Source of the DNA: Hyphomicrobium_A sp963745205
Lineage (GTDB): Bacteria; Pseudomonadota; Alphaproteobacteria; Rhizobiales; Hyphomicrobiaceae
Direction: 5' to 3'
Length of the DNA stretch: 64,000 nt
NCBI GenBank assembly: GCA_963745205.1
Contig: CAVUWX010000007.1
Location: 558,001 to 622,000, forward strand
Part shown: positions 30,232 through 37,657 of the stretch, piece by piece
Numbering within the stretch: the stretch's first letter is position 1
Layout: every line of letters begins with the position of its first letter
Position numbers and translations under genes: made by a program
The notes under the pieces: generated by a model
Seen by the model: the letters and a program-made list of their open reading frames with translations, nothing else
The model's database searches: none
What the model was told of the DNA's origin: nothing

Positions 30232-30432
30232 ATCAAGACCTTCATCCTCGCCGGCCTACTCGCTGTAACCGCCCTGTCGGCTGCGCAGCCAGCAGCGGCC
30301 ATCATCATCCGGCCCCCTCAGGGCTGCGAAATGGCTGCGCTGTGCAAGATGCCTCCGGCTCCGGCTCCGGTAGCACCTAGACCCATTCGTTTGGGACCGC
30401 CGGGCGGATATACTCCCCCTAATCTCCGTTAA
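30232..30432 (+). pseudogene. Pro-rich array peptide gene with ATG changed to ATC
   Basis: Promoter, leader and most of the ribosome site are intact and the frame equals that of 9729 (KTFILAGLLAVTALSAAQP, then IIIRPPQGCEMAALCKMPP), but the initiation codon is ATC. No other start lies between it and the signal peptide. ATC is used very poorly as a start, so the gene is probably silent. Confidence 0.75.
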
Positions 30433-30497
30433 TGAAGGCGGACCGCACGGGACCTGCCGCTGTAAGAGGCCGCACTTCTTTTTTCGCTTAACAAGAA

Positions 30498-30525
30498 GCC
30501 CCGCTGGAGCAATCCGGCGGGGCTT
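30498..30525 (+). terminator. Second-type terminator GCCCCGCTGG...CCGGCGGGGC
   Basis: Copy of 9994-10022 with one base changed. Confidence 0.7.
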
Positions 30526-30555
30526 CGGTTTCAGTGCAGCTAATCTTTTGTCTCG

Positions 30556-30571
30556 TGTGGCAATCCTCACA
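30556..30571 (+). promoter_or_regulatory. CRP-like dyad TGTGGCAATCCTCACA
   Basis: It lies 105 bases before the start at 30661; TAGTCT at -10. Last dyad of the array. Confidence 0.75.
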
Positions 30572-30660
30572 TCGCCCCCAGGACGCCCTGCGTAGTCTCC
30601 GCCTCGGTCATGGATCATTCCGATCCTTGAGATTGATCGCAAACCTTAGGAGAACTACCC

Positions 30661-30759
30661 ATGAAGACCTTCATCCTTGCCTCTTTGTTGGCGCTCACCG
30701 CGGTGTCGAGCGTTGTTGTCACTTCTCAGCCGGCAGCCGCCGGTTGCTGCAGCAAGTAA
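30661..30759 (+). CDS. Small secreted peptide (array family), 32 aa
   Basis: Signal MKTFILASLLALTAVSS, cleavage at AAA, mature part of only 5 residues, GCCSK. TTAGGAGAACTACCC precedes the ATG. Similar very short Cys pairs are seen at 23656 (GCCNH) and 28554 (GGCCGK). It is the last unit of the array. With so short a mature part, the signal peptide itself could be the active portion. Confidence 0.78.
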   Translation: MKTFILASLLALTAVSSVVVTSQPAAAGCCSK

Positions 30760-30775
30760 GCTGGGCAAACGAGAC

Positions 30776-30806
30776 CGCGGCCTCAGGTCTTTGACTTGGG
30801 GCCCAC
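30776..30806 (+). terminator. Truncated first-type terminator at the array edge
   Basis: The stem is cut after GGGGCCC, where exonuclease-gene sequence begins. This is the right boundary of the array. Confidence 0.6.
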
Positions 30807-31285
30807 CCTGACCAGCTCGCTGGCCTTCACGGGTTGTAGGATGGTCGTTTGCTTAGATGCCAATTGGAACGCGTCACGATCACTTGTAGCGACCACGACC
30901 GTTCCGCCTCGCTTCTCTTCCTTCGCCGCAGCTGCAGCCAAGAAATCATCGGCCTCATATCCAGCCGACTTCGCATTAGCAAAACCACAAGCGCTTACAA
31001 AATCGGGCAGCACTTCTAGCTGCTCCACGAGCTCGTCATCAAACTCACGGCCTGCTTGGTAGTCCGCGAGCGCTTCATGCCTATACGTGGGTTGATCGGG
31101 CGTGTCCCACCCCGACGAGGACCGCCCGTGGCTGTTCAGCTTGATAGAACTTCAAAAGGAAGTTGGCGAAGCCTAAGATCGCGTTGCCACCACGGGTGCC
31201 CGTCCGGCGAATAGTCTTCGGTAGTGCGTGGTAAGCGCGATGCGCAAACAAGTCTCCATCCACGACAAGCAAAGGGCGTTTTCAC
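30807..31285 (-). pseudogene. 5'-3' exonuclease (PolA N-terminal/FEN-like), truncated and frameshifted
   Basis: Read on the minus strand: LLVVDGDLFAHRAYHALPKT (metal-site Asp), ILGFANFLLKFYQAEQPRAV, and in another frame DYQAGREFDDELVEQLEVLP and AGYEADDFLAAAAAKEE, then VVVATSDRDAFQLAS. These are the acidic clusters of the family. One extra base after VLVG and one near the start break the frame, and the last part is replaced by array sequence at 30806. It cannot give an active enzyme. Confidence 0.8.
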
Positions 31286-31948
31286 CGTGGCGCGTCGCTG
31301 AATTCTCTTGGTCACCACACGCACCCGCGCACTAAAGCCTGTCGCCGCGCCTTCGCAAAGCAGGACGCCACCTTCTTCCGCCGACCTGGCTCTATCCCCA
31401 CGCCACCGCTTCAGCGCCTCCGGGATCGCGCCGTCGAGCTCCGGCACGCTCCAAATCTTCCCCTTGGTACCGCACCTGCTGCAGGTGCGGCAGCGTTGCC
31501 GAAGTGGCCGTCAACGTGGTCTTTCCGCTCGAGACTGCGCACGAGCACATCGACTATCTCCGTCGCGAACTGAGGAAAGGAACGCTGAGAGCTCTCGTCG
31601 TGCATAGAGTATTTGCGAAAGCATCGCGAAGGCCAGCGGCGCACCATGAACAGGATTGGCGCGGGCGCACCCATCCCATCAAGGAGTTGGTCCCCCAAAG
31701 GTGAGACAGGCCGATGAAGCCGAAGGGGCTTGTCCCCATCCCACGAAGCAGTCCTCTAGCCGGGGATTAGCGTGACCAAGGGCCTACAAGCAGTTGCACT
31801 CCACAATGCGATTGGCTACGCGGATTTGGAGAAAGGCACGCGGCTGCTTAATTGTTACCCCCAGCGATGGGAAAAGCGGGTATCAAAGCGGGTATAACGG
31901 CCACGATCGCCTAGCTAATGCCCGTGTTTACTCAGACAGTAGGCCATT
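31286..31948. other. Unassigned stretch between exonuclease remnant and trpG
   Basis: Short frames exist on both strands (e.g. minus-strand VPELDGAIPEALKRWRGDRA; plus-strand VVFPLETAHEHIDYLRRELR) but none has a family I recognise or a good start. It is probably composed of gene fragments. The trpE gene that often precedes trpG is not here. Confidence 0.4.
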
Positions 31949-32562
31949 ATGCTCATCCTCATCGATAACTACGACAGCTTCACCTACAATCTCGTGCACT
32001 TCCTCGGTGAGCTCGGCGCTCGTGCGAGGTCATCCGCAACGACAAGATCACCGCCGCCGAGGTCATCAAGAAGAAGCCGAAAGCGATCGTGTTGTCGCCC
32101 GGCCCCTGCACGCCCAATGAGGCCGGCATCTGCCTCGACCTCATCGCCAAGGCCGGCGGCAAGATCCCGTTGCTGGGCGTCTGCCTCGGTCATCAGGCCA
32201 TCGGCCAGGTCTACGGCGGCAAGGTGATCCGCGCGCCCGAACCCCTGCACGGCAAGCTGTCGACGATCCGCCACACCAACAAGGGCGTGTTCAAGGGCCT
32301 GCCCGAGCGGTTCCAAGTGACGCGTTATCATTCGCTCATCGTGGAGCGAAAGAGCCTGCCCGACGTGCTCGAGGTGACGGCCGAGACGCCGGATGGCATC
32401 ATCATGGGCCTGCAGCACAAGCAGCATGCCGTGCACGGCGTGCAGTTCCACCCCGAGAGCATCGCGTCCGAGCAAGGGCATGCGCTGCTCGCCAACTTCC
32501 TCACCATCGCCGGAATGAGCCCGCGCCGCCGCAATGCGCCGGCCCCGCGCGACGCCGCCTAA
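31949..32562 (+). CDS. trpG: Anthranilate synthase glutamine amidotransferase subunit, with a frameshift
   Basis: TrpG releases ammonia from glutamine for TrpE in the first step of tryptophan synthesis. MLILIDNYDSFTYNLVHFLG starts the class I amidotransferase fold; then AIVLSPGPCTPNEAG, the nucleophile elbow LLGVCLGHQAIGQ (Cys), and the catalytic His/Glu in VHGVQFHPESIAS. One base is missing near 32024: after LGELGA the first frame goes wrong and the rest is in another frame, where VEVIRNDKITAAEVIKKKPK can be read across. It overlaps no neighbour and is 10 bases from trpD. Because the rest is perfect, a sequence error is quite possible. Confidence 0.85.
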
Positions 32563-32572
32563 GGCCAAGCCC

Positions 32573-33592
32573 ATGCCGGCCTCCGAGCTGAACCGCCTGC
32601 TGCAGAAGGTGGCGAAGGGATCGAGCCTCGACGAGGCGGAGATGGCGACCGCGCTCGAGACTATGACCTCGGGCGTTGCCAGTCCCGTGCAGATGGCAGC
32701 GTTCCTGATGGCGCTGCGCGCGCGGGGCGAGACCGTCGCCGAGATCACGGGCGCGTGCCGGCTCATGCGCTCGCGCATGCTCCCGGTCGAGGCGCCGGAG
32801 GGCGCCGTCGACATCGTCGGCACCGGCGGCGACGGACACGGCACCTATAACGTCTCCACCTGCGCGGCGTTCGTCGCGGCCGGCGCCGGCGTGGCCATCG
32901 CCAAGCACGGCAACCGCTCCGTCTCCTCCCTGTCCGGCGCGTCCGACGTGCTCGCGGCGCTCGGTGTCAAGCTCGACGTGCCCCCCGTCACCATCTCGCG
33001 CGCGATTGCGGCTGCGGGCGTCGGCTTCATGTGGGCGCCGATGCACCATCCCGCGATGAAGCACTGGGCGCCGGTGCGCGCCGAGCTCGGCATCCGCACC
33101 ATCTTTAATCTCCTGGGGCCGCTATCCAACCCGGCCGGCGTCACGCGCCAAGTCGTGGGTGTGTTCGACGACCGCTGGGTCGAACCGCTGGCGGAGGTTC
33201 TGCGCAACCTCGGCTCGGTGCATGCCTGGATCGTGCACGGCTCAGACGGCCTCGACGAGCTGACGACGACGGGTTCGACGCGCGTCGCGGAGCTGAAGGC
33301 TGGCGCGATCTCGGTGTTTGAGGTGACGCCGGAGGACGCCGGCCTCCCGCGAGCCACGCTCGCACAACTGAAGGGGGGCGACGCGCAAGCCAATGCGGCG
33401 GCCATCCGCGAGGTGCTGGGCGGCGAACCGGGCCCCTTCCGCGACATCGTGTTGCTAAACGCCGCCGCGGCGCTCATCGTCGGCGGCAAGTCTGCTAGAC
33501 TCACCGAGGGCGTCGAGCGTGCGGGCCGCTCGATCGACACCGGTGCCGCCGCGCAGGCGCTCGACAAGCTCATCGCCATCACCAACGCGTGA
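32573..33592 (+). CDS. trpD: Anthranilate phosphoribosyltransferase, 339 aa
   Basis: Transfers phosphoribose from PRPP to anthranilate, the second step of tryptophan synthesis. Typical parts: VDIVGTGGDGHGTYNVSTCA (PRPP loop), AKHGNRSVSSLSGASDVLAA, HHPAMKHWAPVRAELGIRTI and FNLLGPLSNPAG. The start at 32573 (MPASELNRLL) is chosen as the family's usual beginning; the frame is open upstream into the trpG end. Full length. Confidence 0.93.
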   Translation: MPASELNRLLQKVAKGSSLDEAEMATALETMTSGVASPVQMAAFLMALRARGETVAEITGACRLMRSRMLPVEAPEGAVDIVGTGGDGHGTYNVSTCAAFVAAGAGVAIAKHGNRSVSSLSGASDVLAALGVKLDVPPVTISRAIAAAGVGFMWAPMHHPAMKHWAPVRAELGIRTIFNLLGPLSNPAGVTRQVVGVFDDRWVEPLAEVLRNLGSVHAWIVHGSDGLDELTTTGSTRVAELKAGAISVFEVTPEDAGLPRATLAQLKGGDAQANAAAIREVLGGEPGPFRDIVLLNAAAALIVGGKSARLTEGVERAGRSIDTGAAAQALDKLIAITNA

Positions 33593-33628
33593 GCCTTGGC
33601 GCCCGTAGGCGTTCCAGCGCCGGTCGTC

Positions 33629-34033
33629 TCACCGATCGATGTCGGGATAGAAGGGTGCGAGCTCCTCGCGGATGGCGGCGTGGGTGCGGCGCTCGATGCG
33701 CCGGTAGGCGCCGGTGATCGCCCTACCGAACTCGGTGATCTGCGCCCCACCGCCCCGCAGCCCGCCCGGCGCCGCGATGACGAGGGGCTGCCCGAACATG
33801 GTGTTAAGGGCATCGACGAGCAGCCACGCGCGCCGGTAGGACATGCCCATCTCGCGGCTCGCGGCCGAGATCGACCCTTTCCGCTCTATGGCTTCGAGCA
33901 GATCGACTTTGCCGGGGCCGAGGATCAACCCCTTGCCCATGGCAATGCGTAGCCGTGGAAACCCGCGCGAGACCTTGGCTTTGCGCGCGGGCGCAGGCTT
34001 CGTTTTCTTCGCCTTGGCGCGCACGGTCTCCAT
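33629..34033 (-). CDS. ModE-type winged-helix regulator without molybdate-binding domain, 134 aa
   Basis: After a basic N-terminus the protein has GKVDLLEAIERKGSISAASR and EMGMSYRRAWLLVDALNTMF, which is the LysR/ModE-like winged helix of molybdate regulators, and ends shortly after ITEFGRAITGAYRRIE. The molbindin (MOP) domains of full ModE are absent, as in many alphaproteobacterial one-domain forms. It lies between trpD and trpC on the opposite strand, close to moaC and moeA, which fits control of molybdenum metabolism; what it senses cannot be read. Confidence 0.82.
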   Translation of the reverse strand: METVRAKAKKTKPAPARKAKVSRGFPRLRIAMGKGLILGPGKVDLLEAIERKGSISAASREMGMSYRRAWLLVDALNTMFGQPLVIAAPGGLRGGGAQITEFGRAITGAYRRIERRTHAAIREELAPFYPDIDR

Positions 34034-34152
34034 CCGCAGATTGCTGCCTCGAAGCAGTATATCAGCGTTGCATGTGGCCGTCGCTCAGCACCCCTTGACC
34101 ATGGCCGCGCCCGCCGGTAGCAAGCCGCGCTCCACCAGCGTATCCTCGCCCC

Positions 34153-34962
34153 ATGGCCGACATCCTCGAAAAGATCACGCGCTACAAGCTTGAAGAGATC
34201 GCGCGCGCCAAGGAGGCGGTCCCCCTTCACGTGCTGGCCGAGCTTGCGCGCAGCGCGCCGCGCGTGCGCCCTTTTGCCGGGGCCATCGAGACCCGCCACC
34301 GCGCCGGACAGCCCGCTCTCATCGCCGAGATCAAGAAGGCGAGCCCGTCGAAGGGCCTGATCCGCGCCGACTTCGATCCACCCTACCTCGCCCGGGCCTA
34401 CGAGGCGGGTGGTGCGACTTGCCTCTCCGTGCTCACCGACGGACCCTCGTTCCAGGGTGCACCCGAGTATCTGACCGCGGCCCGCGCGGCGACCTCGCTG
34501 CCAGCGCTGCGCAAGGACTTCATGCTCGACACTTACCAGGTGGTAGAGGCGCGCGCCTGGGGCGCCGACTGCATCCTGATCATTCTTGCCGAGGTCACCG
34601 ACGCGATCGCCCGCGATCTCGCGGCGGCGGCGAAGGATTGGGGCATGGACGCCATCGCCGAGGTGCACGACGAAGCCGAGCTCGACCGCGCGCTTGAAGT
34701 CGACTGCCGGCTCGTCGGCATCAACAATCGCAATCTCAAGACGTTCGAAACGACGCTCGTCACGACCGAGCGGCTGGCGCCGCGCGTGCCTAAAGACCGC
34801 ATCGTCGTCGGCGAGAGCGGCATCTTCACGCCGGCCGATATCGCGCGGCTGGCCCGCTGCGGTGTTTCGACGTTCCTCGTGGGCGAAAGCCTGATGCGGC
34901 AAGCCGACGTCGCGTCGGCGACCAAGGCGCTGCTCGCGCCCGCTGCAAGAAAGACCGCGTGA
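34153..34962 (+). CDS. trpC: Indole-3-glycerol phosphate synthase, 269 aa
   Basis: Closes the indole ring in tryptophan synthesis. TIM-barrel motifs: LIAEIKKASPSKGLIRADFD, LPALRKDFMLDTYQV, VGINNRNLKTFETTL, RIVVGESGIFTPADI and STFLVGESLM. Monofunctional, normal length. Its TGA overlaps the moaC ATG (TGATG), so the two are translationally coupled. Confidence 0.95.
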   Translation: MADILEKITRYKLEEIARAKEAVPLHVLAELARSAPRVRPFAGAIETRHRAGQPALIAEIKKASPSKGLIRADFDPPYLARAYEAGGATCLSVLTDGPSFQGAPEYLTAARAATSLPALRKDFMLDTYQVVEARAWGADCILIILAEVTDAIARDLAAAAKDWGMDAIAEVHDEAELDRALEVDCRLVGINNRNLKTFETTLVTTERLAPRVPKDRIVVGESGIFTPADIARLARCGVSTFLVGESLMRQADVASATKALLAPAARKTA

Positions 34963-35465
34963 TGGCCAAGTCGCGTTTGAGCCACATCGGCGACAAGGGC
35001 GAGGCGCGCATGGTCGACGTCTCGGAGAAGCCGGTGACCGCGCGCTCAGCCGTCGCCGAAGGCTTCATCGCCATGGAGACCGCAACACTGGCGCTGCTGA
35101 AAAGCGGTGAGGCCCCCAAGGGCGACGTGATCGCCACCGCGCGTTTGGCGGGCATCATGGCGGCAAAGCGCACGCACGAGCTGATACCGCTGTGCCATCC
35201 GCTCAGCCTGACCAAGGTCGCCGTCGAGCTCGAGCCGGTCGCCGAGCCGCCGGGCGTGCGCGTGACGGCCGAGGTCAGAAGCGCCGGCCAGACGGGCGTG
35301 GAGATGGAGGCTCTAACCGCGGTATCGGTAGCCTGCCTGACGCTCTACGACATGCTCAAGGCCGTCGACCGTGCCATGCGCATCGGCGGCATTCGCCTGC
35401 TCGAGAAGGCGGGCGGCCGCTCCGGGCCTTATCGTGCGGCCGCCGGCGCCGGCAAGGACGGTTGA
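34962..35465 (+). CDS. moaC: Cyclic pyranopterin monophosphate synthase accessory protein
   Basis: MoaC makes cyclic pyranopterin monophosphate from the MoaA product in molybdenum cofactor synthesis. Seen: DVSEKPVTARSAVAEGFI, AGIMAAKRTHELIPLCHPL (with conserved Lys and the His/Cys of LCHPL), and QTGVEMEALTAVSVACLTLY. ATG at 34962 overlaps the trpC stop. 167 residues, the usual size. Confidence 0.95.
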   Translation: MAKSRLSHIGDKGEARMVDVSEKPVTARSAVAEGFIAMETATLALLKSGEAPKGDVIATARLAGIMAAKRTHELIPLCHPLSLTKVAVELEPVAEPPGVRVTAEVRSAGQTGVEMEALTAVSVACLTLYDMLKAVDRAMRIGGIRLLEKAGGRSGPYRAAAGAGKDG

Positions 35466-35466
35466 T

Positions 35467-36669
35467 ATGGCGCTCCTTCCCGTCGAAGAGGCGCTGGCCC
35501 GCATCCTCGACGGCGTCTCAGCGCTGGAGGCCGAGAGCGTGGGGCTTTTGCAAGCACCCGGCCGCGTCCTCGCCGAGGATGTCGTCGCCAGGCTGACGCA
35601 GCCCCCGTTCAACTCTTCCGCCATGGACGGGTACGCCGTGCGCGCGGCCGACATCGCAGACGTGCGCACGGCCCTCCGAGTGATCGGGGAATCGCAGGCC
35701 GGCCGCCGCTTCGACGGCGCGGTCGCGGCCGGAGAGGCGGTGCGCATCTTCACGGGTGCCGCCGTGCCGAATGGCGCCGATACCATCCTCATCCAGGAGA
35801 ACGCCGAGCGCTCGGGTGACAGGCTCAGCGTGCTGGAGGCGCCGAGGCCCGGCGCCAACATCCGCACCGCCGGCGGAGACTTCACGGCCGGACGCACGGT
35901 GCTGATGGCAGGACGCATTCTCGATTCCGGCGCCATCACGCTCGCCGCAGCCGCGGGCCATGCCCGGCTCTCCGTGCGCCGAAAGCCGCTGGTCGCCATC
36001 CTGGCGACTGGTGACGAGCTCGTTGAGCCCGGCTCCGGCACTCCCGGCCCCGATCAGATCGTGTCGTCCAACCCCTACGGCCTCGCGGCGCTCGTCGAGC
36101 GCGCGGGCGCCACCGCGAAGCTGCTCGGCATCGCCGTCGATACGCGCGAAGCGCTCGCCGAAAAGCTCACGGCGGCGGCGGGGGCCGATATCCTGGTCAC
36201 GATCGGTGGCGCCTCGGTCGGGGACCGCGACCTGGTGCGTCCCGTTCTGGAAGCGCGCGGGCTGGAACTGAACTTCTGGAAGATTGCCATGCGGCCGGGC
36301 AAACCCATGCTGTTCGGGCGCCTTGGCGACATGCGCGTGCTCGGTCTGCCCGGTAACCCGAACTCCTGCCTGGTGACAGCGCGTGTGTTTCTCGTGCCGC
36401 TCATCTACCGGCTGCTGGGCCGCGTGGAAGCGCCGGCCTGCGAACGCATGGCGATCCTCGCCGCCGGCCTCGACGCCAACGGACCGCGCCAGCACTACAT
36501 GCTGGCCGTGGCCGAGCCCGGCTCTCCGCCGCGCGTGCGCGCGCTTGCCTCCCAGGACAGTGGCCGCATCTCGAGCCTAGTAGCGGCAAACGTCATGATC
36601 GTGCGCCCGCCGGACGCCCCCGCGCTATCAGCCGGATCGGCGGTCGAAACCCTGCCTATCGACTTCTAA
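35467..36669 (+). CDS. moeA: Molybdopterin molybdenumtransferase, 400 aa
   Basis: Inserts molybdate into adenylylated molybdopterin. MoeA features: MALLPVEEALARILDGV, PFNSSAMDGYAVRAADI, GEAVRIFTGAAVPNGADTIL, LVAILATGDELVEPG, TIGGASVGDRDLVRPVL, FWKIAMRPGKPMLFG and VLGLPGNPNS. The ATG is one base after the moaC stop. Complete; last gene of the trpC-moaC-moeA run. Confidence 0.95.
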   Translation: MALLPVEEALARILDGVSALEAESVGLLQAPGRVLAEDVVARLTQPPFNSSAMDGYAVRAADIADVRTALRVIGESQAGRRFDGAVAAGEAVRIFTGAAVPNGADTILIQENAERSGDRLSVLEAPRPGANIRTAGGDFTAGRTVLMAGRILDSGAITLAAAAGHARLSVRRKPLVAILATGDELVEPGSGTPGPDQIVSSNPYGLAALVERAGATAKLLGIAVDTREALAEKLTAAAGADILVTIGGASVGDRDLVRPVLEARGLELNFWKIAMRPGKPMLFGRLGDMRVLGLPGNPNSCLVTARVFLVPLIYRLLGRVEAPACERMAILAAGLDANGPRQHYMLAVAEPGSPPRVRALASQDSGRISSLVAANVMIVRPPDAPALSAGSAVETLPIDF

Positions 36670-37218
36670 TCGTCCGCCTGGTGCTGTCCTAACTAGGCCC
36701 CGAGTGTCCTAATTTGCCGGCGGGGCTGTCCTAATTCATCCGAAGGAGCTGGTGTCTAACTGTGGGCACATACCTTTGCGCCATCGACCCGCAAACTAGG
36801 TTTGTCCATGATCAGCCGGCGGCTGGAGATCCGAGCGGCGAGGCGAGGGTTCGCCCGCCGCCCGGACCCCAGGGGCAATCCGCCTGTGACGCAGAGCGGC
36901 ACGTCCCCTATGTTGGTTACATGCAGGAATTGGACCACGTTTCACCTTTAACCATACTGGCCAAGTTAATATGAGCGGTCATAAGGCCGCCTGAAATGCC
37001 GGCTGTTTTGGCTCGGGGCGCTGGACGGCCACCAACCTCCGGCCCTTCCAGAGCTGGCCGATACCTCTCCCTAGACGGCTCGCCCCCACGACCTTGGCCG
37101 CTTGCCACTCAGCGGCCTCTTTCAAGCTTGCGGACAATTCGATGTGAGCCGTTGCCGATAGACGGAATCGGCGCAAGGCGCTGTCCCAACTAGACAGCAA
37201 TTAGCTGATTGATCAGCG
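36670..37218. other. Intergenic region with repeated TGTCCTAA motifs
   Basis: Four spaced copies of a G/CTGTCCTAA(T/C)-like motif lie at 36683-36693, 36704-36714, 36726-36736 and (as GTGTCTAAC) 36752-36760. Such repeated ends occur in IS21-type elements, so an IS end remnant is possible. No gene is seen in the remainder. Confidence 0.4.
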
Positions 37219-37350
37219 CTACCACAAACCGAGTTGTTGACCGAGGTCATCGATCTCACCGGAAATCATATGCGTGTAATGGGCGTTGTTCTCAGCGATG
37301 TCCCACGCCAAGACGCCGAACAGCAAAATGACCAGCAAGACCAAACGCAT
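37219..37350 (-). CDS. Possible small membrane protein, 43 aa
   Basis: MRLVLLVILLFGVLAWDIAE is a clear hydrophobic segment, followed by an acidic tail with EIDDLGQQLGLW. The frame is open upstream to 37524, but ATG at 37350 is the sensible start. The Shine-Dalgarno site is weak. Expression is unproven. Confidence 0.4.
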   Translation of the reverse strand: MRLVLLVILLFGVLAWDIAENNAHYTHMISGEIDDLGQQLGLW

Positions 37351-37497
37351 GGATTGAAAACGCGACTTTGCGCCCGTTTCCGTCTGTGGACAGCTTAATT
37401 GATATTTGCAGGGACAGAGCGAGAATCGGTGCAGGGTCCGCGCTGTCTCCTGGTTTCTGGCGACCCGCCTAGCCCTCTTGGCGGTCTGAGATACGGT

Positions 37498-37533
37498 GAG
37501 CCCCGGTGAAAAGCCGGGGCTCATTGCTTTTTG
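37498..37533 (+). terminator. Rho-independent terminator
   Basis: GAGCCCCGG and CCGGGGCTC pair around a 7-base loop; CATTGCTTTTTGG follows. It insulates lexA from upstream transcription. Confidence 0.75.
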
Positions 37534-37576
37534 GGCTCTTCGTCCTTCATTAGGTCAGCACCTTCCGCCCCTTGCA

Positions 37577-37591
37577 GAACGCCCCGCGAAC
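37577..37591. promoter_or_regulatory. LexA-binding SOS box GAAC-N7-GAAC
   Basis: GAACGCCCCGCGAAC is the complement form of the alphaproteobacterial direct repeat GTTC-N7-GTTC. It lies 67 bases before the lexA start, as expected for autorepression. Confidence 0.85.
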
Positions 37592-37657
37592 GGCTAGGGT
37601 ACGTTCATGCTTTGTCCAAGTTAATTCGAGTCTTCGGCGAAGCACCCTGGAGGCCCA

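Noticed and set aside
1907..30571. CRISPR array suggested by regular short repeats
   Set aside because: The repeats are 16-bp dyads spaced hundreds of bases apart with genes between them; no constant-length spacers and no cas genes.
1657..30759. Type I toxin-antitoxin peptides (Ibs/Ldr-like)
   Set aside because: Products have classical cleavable signals and strong ribosome sites; no antisense promoter opposite the genes could be made out.
1559..30806. Integron cassette array
   Set aside because: Cassette-like units each have their own promoter and terminator; the hairpins are terminators, not attC sites, and no integrase gene is present.
1559..30806. Diversity-generating retroelement
   Set aside because: Variable peptide cores invite the idea, but no reverse transcri­ptase gene or template repeat is seen in the window.
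36762..36974. Short plus-strand frame after moeA
   Set aside because: No ribosome site, no domain, and it lies in the possible IS remnant.
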